A DNA stretch of 64,000 bases from positions 1,204,501 to 1,268,500 of the forward strand of contig NZ_OY761445.1 in assembly GCF_963664415.1 (NCBI RefSeq), written 5' to 3'. Numbering within the stretch: the first letter of the stretch is position 1; each line of letters starts with the position of its first letter. The position numbers and the translations under genes were made by a program. This DNA is from an uncultured Desulfobacter sp. GTDB taxonomy: Bacteria; Desulfobacterota; Desulfobacteria; Desulfobacterales; Desulfobacteraceae. This document shows, piece by piece, positions 8,768-17,947 of this stretch. The notes below the pieces were generated by a model. It made no database searches. It had not been told where the DNA came from and was given only the letters and a program-made list of their open reading frames with translations.

Positions 8768-8820
8768 AAACGTTGCTCCCCCCCCGGGAAATCCCGGATT
8801 TTTTATTTTTGATGATCGAG

Positions 8821-9306
8821 TTATTTTTGGTTGGCAATGGCCCGTGATAATAGGTCTATCTGATCCTCACCAAACACCAGAATACCGTTCTGCCTTAAAA
8901 GCGCGGTTGTCACACCCATGCCGTCCACAAGAGACCGGCTGAAACAGCCGTCATAGATCCGGCAACTGCCGCAGGACGGACTTTTCTGTTTTAAAAGGGC
9001 CGTTTTGATGCCACAGCTAAGTGCTTTGTCCAAAGCGGCCTGAGCGCCTTTGATAAAAAATTGAGTAACATCGGCCTGCCCAGTCATCACCCGTGCCTTG
9101 CCGGCCCACACCCCCGGACCGCCGCCAAAAGAGATCTCTGCCGGTGGCCTGGGTACAGGAAGGCCGCCGTCCATTTCCGGACACACAGGAACCAGTAACC
9201 CTTTGGCCTGCCACAGGTTAATGAGTGAGCATTCAAAAGGACAAGACCTGCCGTCATAGCGTACCGGCTGCCCTAGAAGACAAGCTGAAATCAGTATCTT
9301 TTCCAT
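8821..9306 (-). CDS. DUF523 family protein (YbbK-like)
   Basis: The 161-residue protein begins MEKILISACLLGQPVRYDG and contains LVPVCPEMDGGLPVPRPP and LKQKSPSCGS, the three conserved cysteine-bearing blocks of DUF523. The invariant cysteines (SACLLG, CPE, SPSCG) suggest a metal or iron-sulfur site, although no activity is established for this family. It is full length and cytoplasmic (no signal). It is on the same strand as, and upstream of, the FRG gene and probably forms a two-gene unit with it; no functional link is implied. Confidence 0.88.
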   Translation of the reverse strand: MEKILISACLLGQPVRYDGRSCPFECSLINLWQAKGLLVPVCPEMDGGLPVPRPPAEISFGGGPGVWAGKARVMTGQADVTQFFIKGAQAALDKALSCGIKTALLKQKSPSCGSCRIYDGCFSRSLVDGMGVTTALLRQNGILVFGEDQIDLLSRAIANQK

Positions 9307-9543
9307 GGTAAACCGTTATATCAGCATTGTGTTTGTTTGTAAAAATTTCTTGACTAAGAAACAAAATTAATGCGATGAATGACAATTCATTTTGGAGTAC
9401 CCCTGCTCTCCAAAAGATAATAAAACGCCCAGTATATTTATAAATAATTGTAATTAAAATGTGATTAATATAAAATATTAATGCGGGAAACAACGCAAAT
9501 CTAAAATATAAATAAGATAACATATAATGAAGATTTGTTCATT
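9307..9543. other. AT-rich intergenic stretch
   Basis: About 240 AT-rich bases between DUF523 and the nested repeat that precedes the acyl-CoA dehydrogenase. Promoters for the two divergent genes are expected here, but no convincing -35/-10 pair, operator or small gene could be picked out. Confidence 0.4.
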
Positions 9544-9685
9544 AGTGCCCGACCGAAAACCATACATTTTGCCGATGACGTAGTTGGTCACAAATTTTAA
9601 TCCTCGAAATACTCAATGTATTCTCCGGTTAAAATTTGCACCGGCCTTGTACTCAAAAAAATTTTCAGGTTTTCGATCAGACACT
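9544..9685. repeat. 142-bp nested inverted repeat upstream of the acyl-CoA dehydrogenase
   Basis: An outer pair of 18-base arms (9544-9561, agtgcccgaccgaaaacc; 9668-9685) matches at 15 of 18 positions. Inside it, the 10-base arms caaattttaa and ttaaaatttg (9591-9600, 9629-9638) are perfect and enclose a further short atac/gtat hairpin. The element ends about 30 bases before the next start codon. The concentric structure suggests either a mobile miniature element (MITE) or a structured 5' leader. Confidence 0.55.
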
Positions 9686-9714
9686 CATTAAAAATCCCCT
9701 AGCGAGGAGGACAT

Positions 9715-11529
9715 ATGGCACAGGTAATTTCCGACCAGCGGGACATAGATTTTGTCGTTCACGAGATCCTTCAGGCCCAGACCCTTGCAGAACTGAGCGA
9801 TGATTATGCTGATTTTAACAAAAAAACCATTGATATGGTGATTAAAGAGGCAAAAAATCTGGCAATCAAGGAGCTTCTGCCCATAAACAAAGAAGGGGAC
9901 CAGACGGGCTGCACCTTTGAAAAAGGCAAGGTCACCACGCCACCGTCTTTCAAGCGCGCATTTGATCTGTTCAATGAAGGCGAATGGCTGGCCCCCACCG
10001 AAGATCCCCAATGGGGCGGCCAAGGCATGCCTTTCACCGTTGCTGCGGCAACAGCTGAATATTTCAACGGTGCCAATTACCCGTTCATGATGTACTGCAG
10101 CCTTACCCAAGGGGCAGGTCATCTTGTTGAACAGTTTGGCACCCAGGAACAAAAAGAGACCTATCTTAAAAACATGTGCACCGGCAAATGGACCGGCACC
10201 ATGCTGCTCACCGAACCAGGTGCCGGTTCCGATGTCGGCGCACTGACCACTAAGGCCATCCCTAACGGTGACGGTACTTACAACATTGTGGGTGAAAAAA
10301 TTTTTATTTCCGGTGGTGAACACGATCTGACAGAAAATATCATCCATCCTGTATTGGCCCGCATTGAAGGCGCCCCTGCCGGCACCAAAGGGATCTCCTT
10401 ATTTCTGGTTCCCAAGTTCCGGGTTAAAAAAGATGGTTCTATAGGCGAATTCAATGATGTCATCTGTACCGGTATTGAGCATAAAATGGGCATTCACGGC
10501 AACTCAACCTGCTCTATGTCCTTAGGCTCCAAAGGCAATTGTGTGGGTACCCTGATCGGCGAAGAAAACAAAGGCATGAAAGCCATGTTTCTGATGATGA
10601 ATTTAGCCCGGATTCTTGTAGGTGTCCAGGGGTTTGGCTGCGCCACCGCCGCCTATATGTATGCACTGGATTATGCCAGAAACCGTATCCAGGGCCGGGA
10701 TTTGACGCAGATTATGAACCCTGACGCCCCGGCCGTTCCCATTTTCCGTCACCCTGATGTACGGCGCCAGCTCATGGTGATGAAATCCAATGTGGAAGCC
10801 ATGCGGACCTTAATTTACTATATCCACTATTGCATTGATATGGCCAGATATGCGCCAACCGACGAAGAAAAGACCAAATACCATGGATTTGTTGAAGTAC
10901 TTACCCCCATTGCCAAAGGGTACGTCACAGACCGGGCCTTTGAGGTCTGCTCACAGGGTATGCAGGTGTACGGCGGTTACGGATTCATCGAAGAGTATCC
11001 CATGGCCCAGTTATTGCGCGATGTTAGAATCACCATGATCTATGAGGGAACCAACGGCATCCAGGCCATGGACCTTCTTGGCCGTAAACTGGGCCTGAAC
11101 AAGGGTAAACCTGTCATGGACCTGTTCGGTGAAATGCAGGCAATAATAGCCCAGGCCAAGGATATCCCGGCCCTTGAAAAATCAGCGGCCAAGGTTGAAG
11201 AGGTGGTAAATAAATTAGCTGAAGTGGCCATCCACATGGGCACGACAGCTATGAGCCCCAAGGTGCTTGCCGCCTTTGCCAACGCCCATCCGTTTCAGGA
11301 TGCCACCGGTGATACCATTTTTGCATGGATGCTGCTGTGGCGCGGCGTAACCGCTGCCCAAAAACTTGAGAAAGCCAAAAAGAAAGATGTTCCCTTTTAC
11401 CAGGGCGTTATCAAAAGTCTTTCGTTTTATGTCCAAACCGTACTACCCATCACCCTGGGGCGGTTTGCAGCGCTGCTTAACACGAGCGCTGTGGCTGTGG
11501 AGATAGAAGACAACATGTTTCCCAACTAA
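9715..11529 (+). CDS. acyl-CoA dehydrogenase (AcdA/FadE-like, with C-terminal extension)
   Basis: A 604-residue cytosolic flavoenzyme that oxidises an acyl-CoA to the 2,3-enoyl-CoA using FAD. Visible blocks are the N-terminal helical domain with EDPQWGGQGMP (about 96-106); the FAD-binding middle domain with LLTEPGAGSDVGALTT (about 164-179) and KIFISGGEHDL; and a C-terminal helical domain with QVYGGYGFIEEYPMAQ and the catalytic-glutamate segment YEGTNGIQAMDLLGRK (about 443-458). An extra C-terminal domain (from about 470) marks the roughly 600-residue subgroup common in Desulfobacterota and Pseudomonas. The start follows GAGGAGG. It stands alone between a repeat element and a terminator. The natural chain length of the substrate cannot be told from sequence. 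Confidence 0.92.
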   Translation: MAQVISDQRDIDFVVHEILQAQTLAELSDDYADFNKKTIDMVIKEAKNLAIKELLPINKEGDQTGCTFEKGKVTTPPSFKRAFDLFNEGEWLAPTEDPQWGGQGMPFTVAAATAEYFNGANYPFMMYCSLTQGAGHLVEQFGTQEQKETYLKNMCTGKWTGTMLLTEPGAGSDVGALTTKAIPNGDGTYNIVGEKIFISGGEHDLTENIIHPVLARIEGAPAGTKGISLFLVPKFRVKKDGSIGEFNDVICTGIEHKMGIHGNSTCSMSLGSKGNCVGTLIGEENKGMKAMFLMMNLARILVGVQGFGCATAAYMYALDYARNRIQGRDLTQIMNPDAPAVPIFRHPDVRRQLMVMKSNVEAMRTLIYYIHYCIDMARYAPTDEEKTKYHGFVEVLTPIAKGYVTDRAFEVCSQGMQVYGGYGFIEEYPMAQLLRDVRITMIYEGTNGIQAMDLLGRKLGLNKGKPVMDLFGEMQAIIAQAKDIPALEKSAAKVEEVVNKLAEVAIHMGTTAMSPKVLAAFANAHPFQDATGDTIFAWMLLWRGVTAAQKLEKAKKKDVPFYQGVIKSLSFYVQTVLPITLGRFAALLNTSAVAVEIEDNMFPN

Positions 11530-11693
11530 TGTGTTTGGACGAAAAGGCACCCACCTGCGGCGTTGCTGCACAAAAAGGATATATATTCAATATGCTTCCG
11601 TTGAGAACCTTGATGGTGGCTTAAAATCCGGCACATCTATGGCAGATTTAATTCTGATCATGGGCCTTAATTGATGTTCAATAATTGATAGGA

Positions 11694-11731
11694 AAAAGGC
11701 TGCCCTGTAATCTTTTTTGGGCAGCCTTTTG
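11694..11731. terminator. bidirectional terminator between convergent genes
   Basis: The arms aaaaaggctgccc and gggcagcctttt pair around a loop containing a T run. T-rich sequence follows on the plus strand and the complement gives a T run on the minus strand. It sits between the dehydrogenase (+) and the lipoprotein hydrolase (-), which converge here. Confidence 0.75.
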
Positions 11732-11739
11732 GTGCATAT

Positions 11740-13074
11740 CTATTTTGATTCATCATCCATAGATTTCTGAAGGTCGCAGGTCTCATCGGCAAAGCAAATG
11801 ATGGCCCTTTCCAGTCTCGGGTAATCCGGATTAAAGGTGCCTCGTCTCCAGTAATCGTAATCCAGCTCTTTTTTAGCCGCTTTTGTAGCAATATCTCTTT
11901 CGCCGAAAATGGTTTTGGCCGAGCCTTTCTGGCAATTATAAAATTTTTCCATTTTTGGCGGGGTATCATAGGATTTACATTGGTGATACCTGCCATTGAC
12001 TCCGTAATGGGGGTCTGCCGGGCTCATGGACAGGGCTGTATGGGCATAATTGGCAAACCGGTATGCGGTTCCCTGAAATTCCCGATCCACCGCCCCAAGT
12101 TTGACCTCTTTAATATCCCCACAGGGTGGATCAATGTTCCGTTCGGCATGGCGGGAGGCATACCAGATCAAGCCGCGGCGCCGGGCGGTTACTTTACCAC
12201 AAAAAAACTGCCGTGCGGCATCGGCGTCAATCGTTGCATCATCGGCACTGACTGCCATGAGCACAGGTACATCAATGGGGGTTATGCTTTTTATGATGTT
12301 CTTGGTGAGCAGATAAAATTCAGCACCCGCATTGACGGAGAATGATTCATACCGCACCGCATCCCTTTCTGAATATGTGTCGAGCCACTCTTTTACCCAG
12401 CGCAGGTAGGGGCTGAGAAAAGCGGCTCCTGACTTGGCTTTGACGGCCGTGGAGATCAGTATAAGGCCTTTGATTTTGGAACTTTTGGGGTTATCCTGCA
12501 GATGACGGATAGCAAGGGCCGTACCCGTGGAAAATCCCACCAGATAGAGATCGAAGATCGTCTCCATCTTTTCAAAGCTGCGGACCCCATATTTGGTGAC
12601 GGCCATCCAATCAGTATGCCGCATGTTCAGGGAGTCTCCGGCAACCGTACCGTGGCCGGGCAGCAGCACCGCCCGGATGGTTGCGTTGGGATAGGCCTGT
12701 TCCAGGGAATCGGCAATACTGCGCATCAGGTAGGGGGAGTCGGTGAGCCCATGAATCAGTAGAAAACCCTTACCTTTGCCGGGGCCTGCGCTCTCTTTTT
12801 CAGGGAGGCGTTCAAAAGGTCCCCGCATTTGTGCTGCCTGGGCCGCTGAATATTGACCAAGATAGGGGGTGGCGCCATTGGCGAACCTAAGGTCACTGAG
12901 GATATGTTCAATATTTTTTCTACTATCCTCAACATATTGGCTGAATGGCAAATCCGGATCAGACGGTACACAGGCCGGACTACCGGTCTTTTTTAAAAAA
13001 GTAGGTTTCGGACTGCAGGAAGCAATAAAAAACAAAATAAGAACAAAATAAGCGTTGATCTTAGATCTGAACAT
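11740..13074 (-). CDS. alpha/beta-hydrolase lipoprotein (esterase/lipase-like)
   Basis: A 444-residue protein with a lipoprotein signal peptide (hydrophobic core then FFIASC; Cys20 is the probable lipidated residue). The hydrolase core begins with GKGFLLIHGLTDSPYLM (oxyanion HG motif). Next come LPGHGT, the nucleophile elbow VGFSTGTALA (Ser in GFSTG), a strand with MAVSADDATIDADA (candidate acid) and NYAHTALSMSPADPHYG (candidate catalytic His). It should act at a membrane face in the periplasm on a carboxylic ester. Substrate is unknown; monoacylglycerol-lipase-like enzymes are the nearest general class. It has its own transcription unit. Confidence 0.8.
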   Translation of the reverse strand: MFRSKINAYFVLILFFIASCSPKPTFLKKTGSPACVPSDPDLPFSQYVEDSRKNIEHILSDLRFANGATPYLGQYSAAQAAQMRGPFERLPEKESAGPGKGKGFLLIHGLTDSPYLMRSIADSLEQAYPNATIRAVLLPGHGTVAGDSLNMRHTDWMAVTKYGVRSFEKMETIFDLYLVGFSTGTALAIRHLQDNPKSSKIKGLILISTAVKAKSGAAFLSPYLRWVKEWLDTYSERDAVRYESFSVNAGAEFYLLTKNIIKSITPIDVPVLMAVSADDATIDADAARQFFCGKVTARRRGLIWYASRHAERNIDPPCGDIKEVKLGAVDREFQGTAYRFANYAHTALSMSPADPHYGVNGRYHQCKSYDTPPKMEKFYNCQKGSAKTIFGERDIATKAAKKELDYDYWRRGTFNPDYPRLERAIICFADETCDLQKSMDDESK

Positions 13075-13487
13075 GTTGGTTCTCCTTTGGGTGATAAAAT
13101 TCCCATGCCTCCTAAATCACAACCGAACCGTTGCCTTAAAAAAAAAGGGTTAATGGGTGCAGCGTCCCATCTGTCCGGCGCCGGATGGCCAGGGTAAAAA
13201 AACCACTGATTTTGGACTTACATGGTTCTGGCAATACCTATCATTTTATGGTAGCTTTTACGATCAAGCAACCTCAAAGAACGGTTACGGCCCGCACCAG
13301 GTAGACAAGTCAGCACAAGCTCAACCGACCTGAATATCCTGAACACCGTGTTTTAGAAGGAGATAGCTAAATAATAAAAGTGCCAAAATGATGCCTGGAA
13401 AAAAGAACCATGAAATTCAAGATTATTGCGCCACGGACCATAAATGAGTCCTATGCGGGAATTGATAAGCTGCAACCACTTTAAATC
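13075..13487. other. intergenic region between the hydrolase and the sensor kinase
   Basis: Divergent promoters must lie here. Visible points: a 12-base palindrome tccggcgccgga at 13174-13185, a purine-rich aggagat site near 13357 not followed by a sensible frame, and a 24-codon frame at 13410-13484 that ends three bases before the kinase start. Nothing is strong enough to be called a gene. Confidence 0.4.
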
Positions 13488-16400
13488 ATGACAGTATTCA
13501 GGGGACAATGGTGTAAAAACAACATTCATCTTTTCCATGGACGAGCAGGCAGTCTTGGGCTTTTGCTGACCCCGATATTCTGGTTGATTTTCTGCACCCC
13601 ATCGATATCACTGGCTTTCAGGACCATGTTCTCCCATCCCTTTGATACAGGGTCCTATAATTGCGGTCTGACCCAGGACCAGGACGGATTTATCTGGGTG
13701 GGAACCCCCGAAGGAATAGTCCGGTGGGATGGGTATAAGGTGAAGCGGTTCGCATCCGGACCGGATTCTTTGAGCAACGACATTGCACCCTGTGTCTTTG
13801 CCGACAGTTCCGGTTTTCGGATCTGGGTGGCCACCATGGGAGGGGGGTTAAATTGTTACGACAAACGCTTGAACAGATTTATCCATCTACAGCATGATCC
13901 TGACAATCCGGACAGCATCAGCTCGGACTTTTTTAACTGGGCCCCCAGAACCATTGCCGAAGACCAAAACGGAAAGATCTGGGCAGGAACCCAAAAAGGC
14001 TTAAACTGCTACGACCCAATTAAAGAAACTTTTGTCCGCTATCTTGCCGAATCCGGGAATTCCAACACCTTAAATCACGGGAATATTTTTACCGTCTTTG
14101 TTGACCGGGAAAACAACGTGTGGGCCGGAACCAAGACCGGGGAACTGAACCGTCTGAATAAAAAAACAGGATGTATTACCCAAATTTCTTTGGGAACTTT
14201 TAGCGGGCAATTCCCGGATGCCTCAAAAACGTTTGGTCCAGGCTGTATCAACTGTATCATCCAGGATCCCAAGGGATTGCTCTGGATCAGCACCGCTAAG
14301 GCCGGACTCTTTCGTCTGGACCCCCGAACCCTTGAGACCCGCCAATTTACCCACGATCCACATAACCCGCAGGGGCTGGCCAGCAACTATGTCTATGCCC
14401 TTATGTCCAACGGCAAATCAGAGATCTGGATTTCCCACTCCTTTACCGCCCCGGTTGGGTTGGAAATTTTGAACACCGACTCAGAGACCTTCACGTCCCT
14501 GCGCCATGATCCGGATAATCCCCTGAGCCCCAAGGGGGACAAAATCATGGACCTTTTCATGGATCGCCAGGGCATTATCTGGACCGTGGAAAATACCGGG
14601 CCTGTGGATGCCTGGGACAGCTTTGCCCATCAGTTTACCGTCTACCGTCACAATGCCAGGGACAATACAAGCCTGGGATCCAATTCGGTGATCATGCTCT
14701 TTCAAGACAGCCGGGACACGATTTGGGTTGCCGGCGGAAGTCAAGGCGGGCTCTCCCATTTTAATCCAGAGACAGATGACTTTTCCAGGGCCGGCCCGGT
14801 TGAACAAAAGCTGCCTGCTCTTTCTTCGGTATATTCCATGTGCGAAGATAATGCCGGCCGGTTCTGGGTGGGGACAGGAGACGGGTCCTTGAATGTATAC
14901 AATCGGGAGCGTCGAACCATAGAAGCGACCTACCCAAATACAATAGTCGCCGGAACGCCGCCCAGGAGCCTGATCCAGGACAGTATCAATCCAGAGCTGC
15001 TCTGGTTCGGCACCCAGGAAAATGGTCTGTTCCGATTTAGTAAAAAGACAGGCCGGTTCCATCAGTTTACCCATGATCGAGCCAATCCCCGGAGTTTAAG
15101 CAACAACGTGGCATTGACCCTGTTTGAAGACCAAAAGGGGGCGCTGTGGATTTGTACAAAAGGTGGGCTGAACTGTTATGATCGGGACACGGATACGTTT
15201 TACCGCTTTATGCAAGGAGAAAACGGGCTTCAGGGAAACAATATCAATGACTGCCATGAGGATGTAAAAGGCCGATTCTGGGTAAGTACCGAAGAAGGCG
15301 GCTTGCATCTGCTTAACAGAAAAAGCGGTGTATTTACACCACTGACAGAGGCTCAGGGCCTTCCCCCCAGAGCCATACGTGCTATACAGGAAGATAACAA
15401 AGGACGCCTTTGGCTAAGTTCCGATAACGGACTATATCTCTTTGATCCCAAAACCCAAAAGGTTCTGGAGCATTACTTAGAGAAAGATGGGCTCCAGGGA
15501 AATCGATTCAGTGTTTTTCCCACCAGTGCGCTAAAAAGCCGGGAGGGGGACCTGTGGTTTTCCGGCCTTTCAGGTGTGAACCGTTTCCACCCGGATCGAA
15601 TCTTAAAAAACCCCTATGTTCCGCCTGTGATACTGATTTCCCTTGAACAAGGAGGAAGACCTCTTCGCATTGAAAGTGCCCCGGAAATTATTCAAAGCAT
15701 CCATCTGCCCTGGCAAAAAAATTTTTTTGAATTTGAATTTTCAGTCCTGAATTTCACCCGTCCCGGGAACAATGAATATGCCTATTTTCTTGAAGGATTT
15801 GAAACCCAATGGAACCGGACTCAAAATCGCCGTTACGGCAAATACACGAACCTGCCGGGCGGGACCTACACCCTGCACCTGTTAGGCAGCAACAACAATG
15901 GGATATGGAACCAAACGGGCAAATCCATTAAAATCCAGGTGGACAATCCGCCCTGGAAACAAGCCTGGGCTTATGCAGCCTACTTTATTGCCTGCATCGG
16001 GATCTGGTTTGGGGGCTGGCGGCTCGCCCACAAGGGCGTAGAAACAAAAATAAAGATCCAGGAAAAAAAGCTGCAAAAAGAAAAGCAGGAAACCGAGCAG
16101 CTCCGCGCCATTGACAAGATGAAATCCGAATTACTCAAAAAACAAGACCAGGTGGAGAACGAACTTGTTAAAAACAAGCAGCGACTTGAAGAAATGGTTA
16201 AGGAGCGGACCCTGGCACTCAATGAGGCAAAGGATAAGGCCGAGGCAGCCAGCCAGGCCAAAGGCGAGTTCCTGGCCAACATGAGCCATGAAATCCGGAC
16301 ACCTTTAAACCTGGTCATCGGATTTTCCGACATCATTTACAAAGAGGTCCAGGATGAGACCATGAAAGAGTATGTCGCCACAATCCGTTCTGCCGGGAAT

Positions 16401-17336
16401 TCACTTCTTGCCATGCTAAACGACATCCTTGATCTGTCTAAGGCGGAATCCGGCAGCTTTCCTTTGAAATATGAAACCTTTAACCTTGAAGGGCTGCTCA
16501 AGGAACTCAACCAAATATACACGAATGCCGCCCAGATCAAAGGGCTTGAATTTTCCGTGGAGCTGAAAAAAAATGTCCCGCCAAGTATCGTTCTGGACAG
16601 GGTCAGGCTTAGGCAGGTTTTGATGAATATAACGGGAAACGCCATCAAATTTACCTCATCGGGCTTTGTCAAACTTACGGCAGGGTCTCGGCATTTTGAA
16701 AAAGAGGCAGAATTTTCAGAACTGTTCTTCATCATCGAAGACAGCGGTATCGGCATTGCCCGAGACCAGAAGGAACGGATCTTCGAAAGGTTCTGCCAGC
16801 AAAAGGGCCAGAATTTTCATACCTACGGCGGAACGGGCATCGGGCTTTCCATATCCAAAAAAATAGTGGAAGCCATGGGCGGCACCATTGAAGTGGAATC
16901 AATCCAGGAAAAAGGCAGTTGCTTTCAGGTATCCATTCCAAATGTCAAACGGGGTGACATGAAGAGAAAACCCCAGCCCTGTGAAACTATTATGGCTGAA
17001 GCCACGGATAAAATGGAGCGCCGAAACCTTTCTTTCCCTACGGCTTTGAACTATACACCCATGTCACAGAAAAAACTCAAGGCATTGCTCGATCAGCTCA
17101 ATGACCAAATGTTAGGGCGGTGGGAGTATCTGAGTAAAACCATGATCATCAGCAATGTCGAAACTTTTGCTCAAGAGATTGTCGAACTGGGCCAGGCATA
17201 TGAATATGCCCCACTGCATTTATGGGGGCAAGCCGTGGCCAAGCAGGCCCAAACATTCGACATGGCGTCGCTTCCCAATACCTTGAAATGCTTTCCCAGG
17301 GTGATTGAGCAACTCTCCAGCCTTGTTCGAAATTGA
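13488..17336 (+). CDS. beta-propeller (Reg_prop/Y_Y_Y) membrane sensor histidine kinase
   Basis: A 1282-residue sensor. After an N-terminal hydrophobic export segment (GLLLTPIFWLIFCTP), about twelve propeller repeats of the type 'DQDGFIWVGTPEGIVRWDG', 'DQNGKIWAGTQKGLNCYD' and 'DNKGRLWLSSDNGLYLFD' fill residues 50-715. A Y_Y_Y domain ends near 820 (YAYFLEGFETQWNRT, GTYTLHLLGSNNNG). One transmembrane helix lies near 827-847, then a coiled coil, a HisKA domain with NMSHEIRTPLN (phospho-acceptor His934) and an HATPase domain (NITGNAIKFT, IEDSGIGI, YGGTGIGLSISKK). Unlike the Bacteroidetes hybrid sensors of the same type it has no receiver and no DNA-binding domain. It ends in about 120 helical residues resembling tails found on hybrid kinases. 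No response-regulator gene is adjacent, so its partner is unknown. Such periplasmic propellers usually sense poly- or oligosaccharides, but that is not shown here. The start codon has a weak ribosome site. Confidence 0.88.
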   Translation: MTVFRGQWCKNNIHLFHGRAGSLGLLLTPIFWLIFCTPSISLAFRTMFSHPFDTGSYNCGLTQDQDGFIWVGTPEGIVRWDGYKVKRFASGPDSLSNDIAPCVFADSSGFRIWVATMGGGLNCYDKRLNRFIHLQHDPDNPDSISSDFFNWAPRTIAEDQNGKIWAGTQKGLNCYDPIKETFVRYLAESGNSNTLNHGNIFTVFVDRENNVWAGTKTGELNRLNKKTGCITQISLGTFSGQFPDASKTFGPGCINCIIQDPKGLLWISTAKAGLFRLDPRTLETRQFTHDPHNPQGLASNYVYALMSNGKSEIWISHSFTAPVGLEILNTDSETFTSLRHDPDNPLSPKGDKIMDLFMDRQGIIWTVENTGPVDAWDSFAHQFTVYRHNARDNTSLGSNSVIMLFQDSRDTIWVAGGSQGGLSHFNPETDDFSRAGPVEQKLPALSSVYSMCEDNAGRFWVGTGDGSLNVYNRERRTIEATYPNTIVAGTPPRSLIQDSINPELLWFGTQENGLFRFSKKTGRFHQFTHDRANPRSLSNNVALTLFEDQKGALWICTKGGLNCYDRDTDTFYRFMQGENGLQGNNINDCHEDVKGRFWVSTEEGGLHLLNRKSGVFTPLTEAQGLPPRAIRAIQEDNKGRLWLSSDNGLYLFDPKTQKVLEHYLEKDGLQGNRFSVFPTSALKSREGDLWFSGLSGVNRFHPDRILKNPYVPPVILISLEQGGRPLRIESAPEIIQSIHLPWQKNFFEFEFSVLNFTRPGNNEYAYFLEGFETQWNRTQNRRYGKYTNLPGGTYTLHLLGSNNNGIWNQTGKSIKIQVDNPPWKQAWAYAAYFIACIGIWFGGWRLAHKGVETKIKIQEKKLQKEKQETEQLRAIDKMKSELLKKQDQVENELVKNKQRLEEMVKERTLALNEAKDKAEAASQAKGEFLANMSHEIRTPLNLVIGFSDIIYKEVQDETMKEYVATIRSAGNSLLAMLNDILDLSKAESGSFPLKYETFNLEGLLKELNQIYTNAAQIKGLEFSVELKKNVPPSIVLDRVRLRQVLMNITGNAIKFTSSGFVKLTAGSRHFEKEAEFSELFFIIEDSGIGIARDQKERIFERFCQQKGQNFHTYGGTGIGLSISKKIVEAMGGTIEVESIQEKGSCFQVSIPNVKRGDMKRKPQPCETIMAEATDKMERRNLSFPTALNYTPMSQKKLKALLDQLNDQMLGRWEYLSKTMIISNVETFAQEIVELGQAYEYAPLHLWGQAVAKQAQTFDMASLPNTLKCFPRVIEQLSSLVRN

Positions 17337-17346
17337 TCGTTTATAC

Positions 17347-17363
17347 AATGATTGATAATCATT
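17347..17363. promoter_or_regulatory. Fur/PerR-like palindrome upstream of rubrerythrin
   Basis: The heptamers aatgatt and aatcatt are perfect inverted repeats around gat, 84 bases before the rubrerythrin start. The core resembles the Fur-superfamily box (tgataat/attatca type). PerR or Fur control of rubrerythrin is well known in anaerobes, so a peroxide- or iron-responsive operator is plausible. Confidence 0.5.
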
Positions 17364-17446
17364 TAAGAAAATAGTAAAAAAGCAAAGCATGATACATAAA
17401 AAATTAGTTTCAGGCTTTTATCAATTTATTAAATAAGGAGGCAAGA

Positions 17447-17947
17447 ATGGCAACTACCAATGACAATTTAAAAGAGGCGTTCGCAGGTGAAAGCCAGGCT
17501 AACCAGAAATACAGAGCGTTTGCCAAAAAAGCTGAAAAAGAAGGATTTAAAAATATCTCAAAACTGTTTAAAACCACTGCCGAAGCGGAACGGATTCATG
17601 CCGAGGGTCATCTGGCCGCTTTGGGTATGATCGCCTCAACCGCCGATAATCTCCAGGCCGCTATTGACGGCGAAACCGATGAGTTCACCAGCATGTACCC
17701 ACCCATGCTGGAACAGGCGGAAGCGGACGGCCATAAAGCCAAAATCATGTTTAAATTTGCTTTAGGCGCCGAAGAAGTGCATGCCAACCTCTACACAAAA
17801 GCCCTGGAAGCTGTTAAAAACGGTGTTGACCTGGATGTCAACGATTTTTACCTGTGCCCGGTCTGCGGGTACATAGAACTGGGCTCAGCACCTGAAAAAT
17901 GCCCAATCTGCTCAGCCAAACAATCCAAGTTTGTCCAGATTGACTAA
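17447..17947 (+). CDS. rubrerythrin
   Basis: A 166-residue protein. The N-terminal four-helix di-iron domain begins with NLKEAFAGESQANQKYRAFAKKAEKEG and contains AEAERIHAEGH and GAEEVHANLY (ExxH iron ligands). A short linker leads to a C-terminal rubredoxin-type domain, CPVCGY...CPICSA, holding one iron on four cysteines. It is a cytoplasmic peroxidase that protects anaerobes from hydrogen peroxide, receiving electrons via rubredoxin or ferredoxin. Start is preceded by AAGGAGG. Single-gene unit with a Fur/PerR-like palindrome upstream. Confidence 0.95.
   Translation: MATTNDNLKEAFAGESQANQKYRAFAKKAEKEGFKNISKLFKTTAEAERIHAEGHLAALGMIASTADNLQAAIDGETDEFTSMYPPMLEQAEADGHKAKIMFKFALGAEEVHANLYTKALEAVKNGVDLDVNDFYLCPVCGYIELGSAPEKCPICSAKQSKFVQID

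Noticed and set aside
8784..8810. Small hairpin ccggga/tcccgg followed by a T-rich run
   Set aside because: It points rightward on the plus strand but both flanking genes are on the minus strand, so it is not a terminator for any known gene here.
9254..9523. 89-codon hydrophobic frame on the minus strand upstream of DUF523
   Set aside because: It overlaps the DUF523 start out of frame and its hydrophobic look comes from AT-rich intergenic DNA.
13410..13484. 24-codon frame (MKFKIIAPRTINESY...) ending three bases before the sensor-kinase start
   Set aside because: Could be a leader peptide, but there is no ribosome site of good spacing and no recognisable family; too short to support.
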